From the NCBI GenBank assembly GCA_039000515.1, contig JBCFYV010000001.1, positions 48,754,032-48,818,031 on the forward strand: a stretch of 64,000 nt of DNA. Direction: 5' to 3'. A program made the position numbers and the translations under genes. This DNA comes from Timema cristinae (taxonomy: Eukaryota; Arthropoda; Insecta; Phasmatodea; Timematidae). A model generated the notes under the pieces. The model was not told the origin of the DNA, made no database searches, and saw only the letters and a list, made by a program, of their open reading frames with translations. Position 1 is the stretch's first letter. Each line of letters opens with the position of its first letter. Positions 34,346 through 44,228 of this stretch are shown one piece after another.

Positions 34346-37300
34346 GTTTTTTTCACTCATTTGGCGAAATGTTGATTTCAGTTAAAGCAATTATGTAATA
34401 TATTTAATAAAAAATACGCGCATGTTTGTAACAGTGCTTACTTTGACATGTGTTATAGTTGAATTAGAGACCATAAATGGAGGGACAGTCTTCCCACCGC
34501 CACCGGCTACTAGTCCCTCTCACCACACTGCAGGAGGGCTGACTGCGAGCCAGGGAGACGGTGCGCGAGTCCCAGCTGCTGTGCGGGAGACGGGGATCGT
34601 GGAGCCGGCTACAGCTGGTACATCTTCGACCCCTCAACAGGGATTTAGTGGCCCGGTAAGTCAGATAGGCGGGGCATTGCAAAATGGCGTCCCTCTTCGT
34701 ATCGTTGAAGAGAGGATTAAACAATTGAGGCGTTTCTTTTATACCGGTAGAGAAATTACCGTACAGCTTGGTGCTCCAACAAGCGACCGTGACGCATTAA
34801 GCTGGCTTGAAGAACAAATTACTAATTTGCTCCATCGGCTGCAGGACCATGGCGTTAGCGCCGATGACCACGTCGGCTTACTTTTGAACAGCACTGACTC
34901 TACGTTGAGCCCTGTGTACGTCTCATTTAGGCGAGCAGACCAGTTAGACGCCCGAACAGTGCTTGATAACGTAAGTCGCGTGTTGCAAAGTAATACTTTG
35001 TTTTTGAGTACAGCACCACTGTACGTTAAACTCTCCCACTTTAAGGAGCCTCGAGGGAGGGGTAATCATAAATGTGATAAACTCTCTCCCGCTAGCACAT
35101 ATAGCCGCAAAAACCAAGGGAGCATTACGATTCAAAATGGCGACAGTCTTTGCCTTGCCCGTGCACTGGTTGTCGCCAAAGCTATATGTGACAACAAAAA
35201 AAACCAGGATGTATGGACGTGAACACCGTTAAACAAATTAAACAGGGCCGTCAAATTCAAAAACTCAAAGCAGAAGAACTATGCCGTGATGCCCGTGTGA
35301 ATCTTTTGAAAGGTGGTGGGCTCACTGAGCTGAAACAATTTCAAGCATACCTTTCCGAATACAAAATCACCGTCTTCAGGGAACGTCGGGGGAGACAGGT
35401 CTTGTATGAGGAGCCTACTCCTTCCGAACATTCCTTTATGAGGCACCTTGATTTGTATTTTCACGAAGATAAGCAAAACAATTTTGATGTCATAACATCC
35501 TTGACAGCCGCATTTAAGTGTGGGTACTTTTGCCGTGAGTGCCGTGTGCCGTTCAACACAAAGAACGAGCACAAATGTGCATCCGTGTGCAAAAAGTGCT
35601 ACGCTAAAGCGGTTTGTAGCGGAGGCCGATCTGTGGTCTGTAAAGACTGCGGGCGTTGGTTCACAAATCAGACGTGCTTTGATAACCATAAACGTCCCGG
35701 TATTTTCAGCGGTCACAGATAGGTCTGTGATGTAAAAAAGGTTTGCGAGGTATGCGGGCAATTTTTCAGTTTGGAAAAATCAAATTATTCACATAGGTGT
35801 TATGAGACTTTTTGTAGAGTATGCGAGACCCATCGCCCTTTTGGTCATTTCTGCTATATGAAGCAGGCCCCGTCAAAGCCGTCACTGGAAAAGAGCAATT
35901 TCATGTTTGTGTTCTCTATTTTGAATGCAGACAAGAAACGCTTCTTCAAGGTGCGGCAGGCACGTACTTGCACGAACCTAACCTCTGTGTCGTGCAAACG
36001 TGTTGTAAGGCTTGTGTTCATATAGATGCAAATGACTATCATTGCACCGACTCTGGGGGCGTTGGACTCGCATATACAAGGGTGATACCACTATGGCCCT
36101 ATTTTTTAAATTTATAGAACAAATTAAAGCTTCAAAATTTAAGGATATCACCCTTCTAGGCCATAACGGTAAATCCTATGATGGTAATTTTATTTTAAGA
36201 TACATGATGGAGGTAAAAAAATGGACTCCAGAACTTATAATGAACGGTGGGAAAATCATGTCCATGCGTTACGGCCCGCTCCACTTTATTGACTCACTGA
36301 ACTTTCTCCCGATGTCGCTGTCCAAGTTGCCCAAAACTTTCGGCTTGGACGAGTCTTTGGCCAAGGGACATCTCCCCATTTTTTCAATAAAAGAGAAAAC
36401 GCGGGGTATAGGGGTCCCTTGCCGCCAAAGGAGGACTACGGCATCAGCGAGATGTCAGTTGAGGGAAAGGAGCACTTTGAGAAGTGGTATGACGCGTTGG
36501 TCAAAAAAATTATGTCTTTGATTTTAAACGCGAGTTGGAACTGTATTGTGTGAAAGATGTAGAGATCCTACGGAAGGCCTGCCTGAAGTTTAGAGAGATG
36601 CTCATGGAGAAAGCAAAGGTGGATCCTTTCAGAGAGGCGTGTACGATAGCTGGAGCGGCCATGTTGGTTTACCATCGAAGTCATCTTAAGGAGAATACTA
36701 TCGGTATTATCCCTAACGGTGGCTATCGGTGTGCAGACCAACAATCGCATGTCGCTGTACAATGGCTCTGCTGGGAGACCCATCAGCGCGGTGTCTCAAT
36801 TCTTCATGCGGGTAACGGCCGTGAGGAATATGTGTTAGGGCGACGTGTAGTCGGTGTTGTTAAAGCTGGAGATACCACCACCGTCTTCCAGTTTTGGGGC
36901 TGTTATTGGCACGGGTGCCCTCTCTGTTACCCTGAAAGGACCACCCCCGTCAAAAATAGTCCCCACGAGACCATGGAGACGCGTTATGAAGTGACCATGG
37001 CTTGTTTGGAAAAGTTTAAGAATGCCGGCTACACGGTCGTAGAGATGTGGGAGTGCATGTTTAATGCGATGAAACGCACAGACAAGGACTTGCAGCAATT
37101 TGTACTCCGGCACGAGGTGTATACCAAGGAACCTCTCAGTCCCAGGGATGCATCCTTTGGCGGGCGTACAAATTGTATTAAGCTCTTCCACGAAACAGAA
37201 CTTTCTTGAGGGGAGAAGATCAAGTACTTGGATGTGTGTTCATTGTATCCATACGTTTGCAAGTACAAAAAATACCCAGTCGGCCACCCCAAAATTCACT

Positions 37301-38545
37301 TGGAACCAAATTGTCCGTCTATATATCAAGTAGAAGGCATAGCCAAAGTTACAGTGACGCTTCCGCGAGATTTATTCCTGCCCGTATTGCCTACCCGGAT
37401 GCACGACAAGCTAATGTTCATCTTGTGCAGGAAATGCGGGGAGGAGAAAAACCAAGGCGCGTGTCAGCACGACGACAAAAAAGATCGATGGTTGACAGGC
37501 GTCTGGGTGATTGACGAGATCTGGAAAGCCGTTGAGAAAGGGTACACCGTTGAAGCAGTGCACAAAGTGTGGGAGTACAATGTATCTGTTTATGACTGTC
37601 AGACGCGTTCTGGCGGCCTGTTTCACGGGTACATTGATACTTTTTAAAATTAAACAAGAAGCCAGCGGATGGCCAGAGTGGTGTACCTCACAAGAGGAAA
37701 AGTTAGCTTACATTAAAAATTATGAGGAAAGGGAAGGGGTAAAACTAGATTTCGGCTCGTTTTGTAAAAACCCTGGTCTCCGCACTCTGGCTAAACTTTT
37801 TTAAAATTCACTATGGGGAAAGTTTGGGCAAAGATCCGATTTACCACACGTAGCCGTTGTCAACGACTATCAGGGCGTCCACAAGTACCTGACGGATCCG
37901 TACATCACCGTGGACAGCGTCATTGATGTAAACGAGGAGGTTATGTTCCTCAATTACAAGGATGCGCGTGACGCGTTGCGCCCTAACCCTAACACGAGTG
38001 TGGCGGTGGCGTGCTACACGACTGCTATTGCTAGGTTGCTCTTATACAGCATCCTTGAACAATTGGGGGACCGCGTTTTATATCATGATACAGATAGCGT
38101 TCTATTCACCGAACGCCCCGGTGATTGGAGTCCACCGACCGGAGACTTTTTAGGTGACCTCACTGATGAACTTCAGGATTACGGTCCGGGAAGCTACATT
38201 AGCGCCTTTGTATCTGGTGGTCCCAAAAATTACGCTTACTGAGTTTGTGTTGGTGGCGATCCTGCCAAAACAAAAACGGTGTGCAAGGTTCGCGGGATCA
38301 CCATAAACTATGGCAACCGGAACGATGTTAATTTTGAAGTTTTGAAAGCGATGGTCACCGAACAGGCTGTGGAAAGATACATACAGATACCGCACAAAAT
38401 TGTAAGAAAAGGTCTTGCGACTGTATGTACCGTTTCGCAGACTAAAGTCTACCGGCCCGTGTACACCAAACGCCGGATAACAGATGATTTTAATACGTTG
38501 CCGTTTGGGTATCAGAGTCCTTGTAAACGCGCTCGCCACGAATAA

Positions 38546-39199
38546 AAGGTGCTTATTTAGACGGGCTGAATAACCATCTTTTTTCTTTCACTCTAGACAG
38601 TTCCACTGACATACCATTTTTCAAAGATTTGAAATTTTTTTTTTCATATTTTTTTCTGCATGAAAACGAGCATATTTTTTATATTTTTTTATGCACCTGG
38701 GATACTTTTTTATATTTTTTCATTTGCCAGCACAGTCCTCCGCCTACCTGATTTTTTCTAGTCAATTATTTATTTGTATATATATTTTAATTATAACAAA
38801 TTGTTTGTATATATTTTTTATTTTAAATCTAATAAATTGTTTGTGTATATATTTATTTTCTTTCTAGTCAAGTATAATAAACCGATTGTATAAATCTTAA
38901 TTTTAAATCTATTCAAAAATGTATATATATTTATTTTTTTTAAATTGAAACCATCTTTTTTAGTACCGAGGCCACTATTCCCCCCCCCCCCCATATTGTA
39001 AATATTCACAGTATACTTTTCACTGTGTGTAAATAAATATTGTAAACAAAACCAGTTATGTTTATACTAATAATTATATATTGTAAATATTCACGGTATA
39101 CTTTACACTGTGTATATACTTTTTCATGACCAAATAAATATTGTAAAAATTGTTATGGTTGTGTTTTAACGTCTATACCCCCACACCTCCCTCCTATCC
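38546..39199. other. AT-rich spacer between polymerase and ATPase units
   Basis: Non-coding, with long A/T runs and a C13 run near 38981. TTGTAAATATTCACAGTATA near 38994 is repeated with small changes near 39082, and each copy is followed by CACTGTGT. Several AATAAA words could end polymerase transcripts. The promoter of the ATPase unit is at its right edge. Confidence 0.6.
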
Positions 39200-39207
39200 T
39201 ATAAATA
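39200..39207 (+). promoter_or_regulatory. TATA box of the ATPase-to-capsid cluster
   Basis: TATAAATA in CCTCCTATCCTATAAATAC, 45 nt upstream of the ATPase ATG. No other TATA-like box is evident at a junction before 44189. Confidence 0.65.
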
Positions 39208-39244
39208 CAAGCTCATGTAGCTTATAAGCTCAATCTCAAACATT

Positions 39245-39895
39245 ATGGACAAGTTGAAACATCCATTTTCCGCCATCATAAGCGGCTGTGGAAAGTCACA
39301 TTTTGTAGCAGACTTTATCCGTCAATTGGACACAATGTGTGACGTTAAATTTGATAAAATCACATGGTATTATGCTTTATGGCAACCGGGATTCGAACAA
39401 GACGGGACAAGTCCCCACGTCATATTCTGTAAGGGTTTGCCGGAAATGGATGATGTCTGTAATGACTTTCCACAGCTGATTATCCTGGACGACCTGATGC
39501 GTGAAGCCAACGAAGTGGTCGTCGATCTTTTCACCAAAGGATGCCACCATCAAAATATTAGCGTCATGTACCTTACGCAAAATATATTCCATCAAGGAAA
39601 GGGCCAAAGAGACATTTCCTTAAACGCACATTATATCGTGCTTTTTAAAAATCCCAGGGATAAAGCTCAGATTCAACACTTTGCACGACAAGTCTGTCCT
39701 GAAAATCCCCGTATTTTACAAGAGGCTTACACTGATGCTACAAGTACGCCTCACGGCTATATATTGCTAGATTTCCAACAAGGTACACCGGAATGGTTCA
39801 GATATAGAACCCGCACAGATGTCGGCTACTGCGTGTATCTACCGCGCAAAAGCTATAAAAACACCGACACTTCCCGCTTACATATCATTTCATAA
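39245..39895 (+). CDS. Polinton genome-packaging ATPase (FtsK/HerA type)
   Basis: An open frame of 216 residues starting MDKLKHPFSAIIS. Packaging ATPases of this family pump the replicated DNA into the capsid. Walker B is LIILDDL (about 39475-39495). A sensor-like YLTQN follows near 39569, and the conserved C-terminal PHGYILLDF is present. The P-loop reads IISGCGKSH, so the usual first glycine and two or three residues of GxxxxGK[ST] are missing. An in-frame deletion of 6-9 nt would explain this and would probably cripple ATP binding. The start is the only ATG, 45 nt after a TATA box. The stop TAA is 2 nt before the presumed start of the next ORF. Confidence 0.88.
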   Translation: MDKLKHPFSAIISGCGKSHFVADFIRQLDTMCDVKFDKITWYYALWQPGFEQDGTSPHVIFCKGLPEMDDVCNDFPQLIILDDLMREANEVVVDLFTKGCHHQNISVMYLTQNIFHQGKGQRDISLNAHYIVLFKNPRDKAQIQHFARQVCPENPRILQEAYTDATSTPHGYILLDFQQGTPEWFRYRTRTDVGYCVYLPRKSYKNTDTSRLHIIS

Positions 39896-39897
39896 CC

Positions 39898-40233
39898 ACG
39901 AGTCCCAAAGTGCTGAAGCAGGCACCTCTGCTACGTGCGATGTATCGCATGAACCCGCAGCAACGTGTCGCCTTGATGAAAACGGCCGACAAGAAACTGG
40001 TTGACTCTGTTTGCGAGTGTGCCTACATCACTTTAAAAGGACGGGTACCGCTGAAAAATGCGCAGAAGACAAAGTTACGTGCTCACAAGCAGGTGTTGCG
40101 CAAGCTGGTCAAAAGAGGAGAGTGCTGGAAGAAGAAGAAGAGACGACTACTCGTTCAGAAAGGAGGAGCGTTCTTGCCCTTACTTTTAGCCCCTTTAATC
40201 AGCGGGGTCCTCGGTTCCTTATTCAACAAGTAA
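39898..40233 (+). CDS. Small basic Polinton protein with hydrophobic C-terminus
   Basis: About 111 residues, very rich in Lys/Arg in the middle (KLVKRGECWKKKKRRLL), with a hydrophobic end (AFLPLLLAPLISGVLGSLF). The frame has no ATG at its expected start; ACG at 39898, 2 nt after the ATPase stop, occupies that place. The first in-frame ATG (39940) would cut off the first 14 residues. GTG at 39910 is unlikely in a eukaryote. The make-up recalls small basic or membrane-active virion proteins of adenovirus-like particles, but I cannot prove homology. The next ORF starts 3 nt after its stop. Confidence 0.65.
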   Translation, partial: TSPKVLKQAPLLRAMYRMNPQQRVALMKTADKKLVDSVCECAYITLKGRVPLKNAQKTKLRAHKQVLRKLVKRGECWKKKKRRLLVQKGGAFLPLLLAPLISGVLGSLFNK

Positions 40234-40236
40234 ATA

Positions 40237-40649
40237 ATGGAACACACGAAAAAGATGTTATTGGTGTCCCCGGAAATATTACACCGTTACGAGCAACACC
40301 ACCAACAAACGGCTTCGGCAACAAATCTAGTGGTCTCTGAGCTGGACAAGGAAATGGAAAAAATCCTCGCTTCAAAACTGACGATACGCCTCTTCGTGGA
40401 TCCAATATTGTGGATTTAGTCAACGATCTGGTCAGAGCAAGAAGACACAGCGAACCGTCAGGGTGGCGATAGTTTCTCACGGCGCTGCAAAATATAAACG
40501 TTCCGATAGAATTTATTGTGAACCCGAAACGTTTGGCACCCATTAGAGATCCGACGCCCGTACCACAACCACTTACACCGTCGCAACGTCCAAAGAAGAA
40601 GAAACTGAAGAGGGTGGACGAAAACTTGTGGCTGCCGTTCAGAGCTTAA
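40237..40649 (+). pseudogene. Small helical Polinton protein, frameshifted
   Basis: It begins MEHTKKMLLVSPEILHRYEQ at 40237. The first frame ends at 40419. The gene evidently continues in another frame from about 40380, interrupted by a TAG (40470-40472), and reaches the TAA at 40647-40649. So there is one indel near 40377 and one stop. The N-terminal half looks helical. The C-terminal part is rich in Pro and Lys (PSQRPKKKKLKR). Many Polintons carry a protein of this size and style between ATPase and capsid genes. Its role is unknown. The stop overlaps the integrase ATG as TAATG. Confidence 0.6.
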
Positions 40650-41702
40650 TGGAACGTCTAGCCGACATCTACTACGACCCTTCTCATCCTGCAGGGTTTG
40701 CAGGGGCGGCGTCGCTCATAAAGGCGTCCAAAAAAGATCCCGAAAAAGTACGAGAATGGCTTCGTGCGCAGGACGCTTATACCCTACACGAACCTGTGGT
40801 AAAAAAATTTCCACGCAACAAGTACGTGGTGTCAAACATTGACGATCTCTGGCAAGCCGATCTCAACGATATGAGAAGTCTCAGAAAATACAACGACGGT
40901 GCAGTGTACTTGCTCACCGTCATCGACGTGTTTAGTAAGATGGCCTGGGCGAGGACGCTTCCATCCAAGACGGGGAGCGTCGTGAGAGACGCCTTTCGGG
41001 ACATTTTCAAGCAAAGCAGCCGTAAACCTCTAAGCATACAGACGGACAATCGGGACAGAGTTCAAGGCACGGCTAGTCCGGAAATTTCTCAAGCAAGAAG
41101 GTGTGCATTACTACACCACTCATAATCCAGACCTGAAGGCAAGCATCGTGGAACGGTTCAATAGAACTCTGAAAGGACGCATGTGGCGCTACTTTACCAA
41201 AAATAACACGTATCGGTATGTGGACGTCCTCCAAGCTCTAGTCGACGCTTACAACGGCTCCAAGCATTCCAGTATCAATATGGCGCCCGCCGACGTTTCA
41301 GAAACTAACGTGCTTCAAGTCAGAGATAATCTGTACGGCAAAAGGCGTCCAAGCTCGAAGCCTAAAATAAAAGTCGGTGACACGGTGCGTATTAGCAAAT
41401 CCAAAATGCTGTTTGAAAAGGGCTACGAAAGCAATTGGAGCGAAGAGATTTTCAAAGTCAGTAGTGTCGTGTTGAGACAACCTGTCGTCTACAGACTCAC
41501 CGATCTTGACGGCGAAGAAGTGGAGGGGACGTTTTACGAACCTGAATTTCAACGCGTACGTCTCCCTGAAACTTTTAAAGTTGATAAAATACTACGTGTC
41601 AAGGGTAAAGGCGCCAGAAAGAATGTGTACGTGCAGTGGAAAGGTTACCCCGTCAAGTTTAATTCCTGGATTCCCGCCAGTTACGTCAGCGCACTACCAT
41701 GA
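40649..41702 (+). pseudogene. Retroviral-type integrase with chromodomain, one frameshift
   Basis: The start is the ATG at 40649 (MERLADIYYDPSHPAGF), overlapping the previous stop by one base. The rve core has its first Asp in WQADLNDM (about 40859), its second in IQTDN (41045) and Glu in SIVERFNRT (41151), about 35 residues apart (D,D-35-E). An indel just after the second Asp, near 41048, breaks the frame. A C-terminal barrel-like region (VGDTVRISKS) and a chromodomain (FKVDKILRVKG to YVQWKGYPVKFNSWIP, 41570-41690) follow. The enzyme would insert the element into chromatin with a 6-bp stagger, which matches TTCGTG. The family includes the C. elegans transposon-derived protein F54H12.3. The stop TGA overlaps the next ATG as ATGA. 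Confidence 0.9.
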
Positions 41703-42466
41703 AGGACCAATTTTACATCACTTTGCCGAGTGACAGCTCTATGGGATATTTCCCAAATAATACCCTCACGAATTTCACCACGCAACTTCCTTACCGTCTT
41801 ACACTCGAAGGGCGGTGGGAAGTCGCTCTGGCTGAATTTCAATATCCCTGTTCTTTCACCACCGTACCCGAGGGTCAAAATATTGTATGGTACAACTGGG
41901 TGGACGCTAACGGCGTGGAACAAATATTCAAGGATCATATCCCTGCTGGAAACTACAGCACTATCCACGAATTGATCAAAGCTCTAAACGAAGTAGAGGC
42001 TTTTAAAGGGGATTCCGGAGTTGTATTCAAGTACACAAACCCCAACAAAAAAGTGGAAGTTATCTCTTCTTCACCAAATATACAGCTGTTGACTCTATCA
42101 AGCCAACTAAGTCTACAGCTCGGTTTCGATCCTAAGACTAATCTGATAAAAGTACCAAAGTCTCCGTACGCCGCCAACATTCTACTAGGCCTGCCCTCGC
42201 AAATGTACATCTACACGGATATCGTCGAGCCTCAGCCCGTGGGTGACATTGTGGCACCTCTGCTACGTATCGTCGGTATCAACAACGTAAACTATCTCTA
42301 CGGCATACATAAGACAGTTAGCTACGACCCGTTGCACTACATGCCGGTGCTGAGAAGGGAAATTGAAAGCTTGGAAATCAATATAAGAACCGACACGGGT
42401 GAACCTGTACCATTCGAGTTTGGAAAAGTGTGCGTGAAACTTCATTTTCGACGCTGCTCAACATGA
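41699..42466 (+). CDS. Polinton minor capsid protein (penton-like)
   Basis: An intact frame of 255 residues starting MKDQFYITLPSDSSMGYFPN. Polinton minor capsid proteins are predicted single jelly-roll pentons that close the five-fold vertices. The N-terminal block (YFPNNTLTNFTTQLP, RWEVALAEFQYP) and the middle block (LSLQLGFDP) are conserved in this family. The ATG overlaps the integrase stop by 4 nt (ATGA). The stop again overlaps the next ATG as ATGA. It is one of the few element genes without any break. The C-terminal residues after KVCVKLHF look shortened, so a small late frameshift is possible. Confidence 0.88.
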   Translation: MKDQFYITLPSDSSMGYFPNNTLTNFTTQLPYRLTLEGRWEVALAEFQYPCSFTTVPEGQNIVWYNWVDANGVEQIFKDHIPAGNYSTIHELIKALNEVEAFKGDSGVVFKYTNPNKKVEVISSSPNIQLLTLSSQLSLQLGFDPKTNLIKVPKSPYAANILLGLPSQMYIYTDIVEPQPVGDIVAPLLRIVGINNVNYLYGIHKTVSYDPLHYMPVLRREIESLEINIRTDTGEPVPFEFGKVCVKLHFRRCST

Positions 42467-42876
42467 ACTGTCCCTACCAAAGATACTACATCAACCAGGC
42501 TGGAACAGGAATATCTTCGATCTACCACGGTGTTCCCTATCAAAGAGGGCATGGGATAGGAAGTTTTTTCAGTGGTCTTTTCAAAAGCGTCGTACCGTTG
42601 CTGAGAAGTGGCGCTAAAGCCATCGGAAAACAGGCGCTTCATACGGGTATCGACGTGCTCTCCGACGTTGCCAATCAAGGGCGTCCTTTCAAAGAGGCCC
42701 TACGGCAACGTGTCGGCAAGGCTGGAACAAACTTGAAACGCAAGCCTGAACAGAAGATCAACACGCTGAAAACCGGCTCAGGCTATAAAGGGCGTGGTAA
42801 GAAGCAACGACGTCATTCCAAGGTCGTCACCCGACGTAAAAAGGTCAAGAAAGAAGCTAAAGATATTTTCAGTTAA
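42463..42876 (+). CDS. Basic Polinton virion-type protein (pVI/pX-like candidate)
   Basis: An intact 137-residue frame starting MNCPYQRYYINQAGTG. A glycine-rich segment (YQRGHGIGSFFSGLFK) leads into an amphipathic, possibly membrane-active helix (SVVPLLRSGAKAIGKQALH). A strongly basic C-terminus follows (RGKKQRRHSK, TRRKKVKKEAK). This layout is like adenovirus minor core or protein VI-type polypeptides, and a protein of this type lies just upstream of the major capsid gene in many Polintons. The function is an inference from composition and position. It starts within the minor capsid stop (ATGA), and the major capsid ATG comes 1 nt after its own stop. Confidence 0.78.
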   Translation: MNCPYQRYYINQAGTGISSIYHGVPYQRGHGIGSFFSGLFKSVVPLLRSGAKAIGKQALHTGIDVLSDVANQGRPFKEALRQRVGKAGTNLKRKPEQKINTLKTGSGYKGRGKKQRRHSKVVTRRKKVKKEAKDIFS

Positions 42877-42877
42877 A

Positions 42878-44188
42878 ATGTCATTTCTACACCCCTAGCC
42901 TGCGAGTGTGCCAGCAGTGAACTCGATCTCTTTTCCGTGCCACCCACTCAAACCAGTCTTGAAAGTGGACAATGGCTCCAGTACAAACCTGTCTCTTCCC
43001 TCACCGATGATTCACCCATCGAATTTACCGTTACCGGACAAGGTGAGTTCTATATCGATCTTTCACAGACTATGCTCTATCTCCGGGCGGCCATCATGAA
43101 ACCCGATGGTGGCGCTTTCACAGAGGTGGATCAGATCGCTCCCGTCAACAATTGGCTGCATTCTCTATTCACGCAGGTGGACGTGTTTTTAAACCAAAAA
43201 CTAGTATCACCGCCCAGCAACACGTATGCCTATAGAGCGTACATTGAGACGCTGCTCAATTACAACAGCGAAGCCAAAAGAACGCATTTGACTTGCGGTC
43301 TGTGGTTCGCCGACACCCCGGAACCTTTGAGGAGGCTAACGCCAACAACAAGGGATTTGAGGCCCGTCGCAGTCTCACCACAAAAGTAAGACGGTGGATC
43401 TATTGGGGTATCTACACGGTGACGTGTTTAACCAAGAGAAATACCTTTTGAACGGCACCGAACTCAGAGTCCGGTTGGTCCGTTCCAGAGACGGGTTTAG
43501 TCTTATGGCGGTCCCTGAACTCCCTCACTTTAAGGTTCACATCGTTGAAGCCGGCCTTCTAGTGAGGCGTGTCAAAGTAGCACCTTCTATACTGTTGGCA
43601 CACGCCAAAGCATTAAATGTCAGTCCCGCAAAGTATCCCATCACCAATGTGGAAGTAAAAACACTCACTATTCCTACGGGCGTGCAAGGGAAATCGATGG
43701 ACAACGTATTCACCGGCCAGTTACCCAAACGGTGCATCGTGGGATTTGTGTCAAACGCTGCGTTCAACGGAGACGCCACCAAGAACCCGTTCAACTTTCA
43801 AACCTACGGCATGAACCATTTCTCGCTGTACGTGGACGGGGAACAAGTACCGTCGAAACCATTAGAGCCAGATTTTTCAAACGGACACTATGTCATGTCC
43901 TACCACATGCTGTTTTCTGGAACGGGTATCCATTTCATGAACGAGGGTAGCGACATCACACGAGAAGCCTTCCCCAAGGGATATCATCTCATGGCTTTCG
44001 ATCTCACACCTAATCTGTCCGCCCACATGACATCGCATTGGAATTTGACGAGGCACGGTTCTCTGAGCATCGAAGTGAGCTTCACCTGAGCTCTCGTCGA
44101 AACCGTCAACTGTATCGTGTACGGGGAGTTTGCCAACATCATCACCATCGACAAGGACAGAAACGTCGTGACCGATTATGGAAGTTAA
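42878..44188 (+). pseudogene. Polinton major capsid protein, broken
   Basis: The proposed start is the ATG at 42878 (MSFLHP), with a frameshift within a few codons (near 42890). The main frame then runs from 42894 (SSLTDDSPIEF, GEFYIDLSQTMLYLRA) to about 43320. Two further frame changes occur by 43390. Sequence continues (LLGYLHGDVFNQEKYLLNG, FNFQTYGMNHFSLYVDGE) to a TGA at 44087-44089. Beyond that the same frame stays open for 32 codons to the TAA at 44186-44188, so the TGA is a nonsense change. The total of about 435 residues fits the family, which includes C. elegans F54H12.2 and is predicted to form a double jelly-roll hexon-like capsomer. A TATA box follows the stop directly. Confidence 0.88.
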
Positions 44189-44194
44189 TATAAA
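44189..44194 (+). promoter_or_regulatory. TATA box before the 44229 ORF and protease
   Basis: TATAAA in AGTTAATATAAACGGC begins at the base after the major capsid stop and 40 nt before the ATG at 44229. Capsid-gene end and promoter are thus abutting. Confidence 0.6.
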
Positions 44195-44228
44195 CGGCTT
44201 CCCGCCCCTTACCCTCTTCATTTAAGCT

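Larger units (their letters stand above)
33471..34458 (+). other. Intron 2 of the Polinton polymerase gene
   Basis: The donor GATAT|GTAAGT at 33470/33471 is close to consensus. The acceptor GTTATAG ends at 34458. Reading frames join in phase 1 without a stop. The intron is filled by a tandem duplication and SINE-derived pieces. Confidence 0.65.
30277..38545 (+). pseudogene. Polinton protein-primed DNA polymerase B, spliced, broken
   Basis: Three exons are proposed: 30277-30313, 33255-33470 and 34459-38545, with GT/AG borders and phase 1 at both introns. Exon 3 begins with a region of unknown fold (to about 35215). A Cys/His-rich zinc-finger-like region follows (35517-35870), then the exonuclease domain (GHNGKSYDGNFIL at 36159; YCVKD at 36544). 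The palm motifs are DVCSLYPYVC (37228), NSLWGKFGQR (37805) and YHDTDSV (38081). The enzyme would copy the element from a terminal protein. Breaks: frameshifts near 35200 (an A8 run), 35895, 36050, 36390 and 37640; stops at 35720, 37207, 37802 and 38240. The first exonuclease motif reads YFEC where family members have an Asp. The last stop codon lies within AATAAA. Confidence 0.9.

Noticed and set aside
39245..44188. Bacterial operon or contamination
   Set aside because: The operon-like packing lies within TIRs with a 6-bp target duplication, beside spliced exons, SINEs and a LINE, all eukaryotic.
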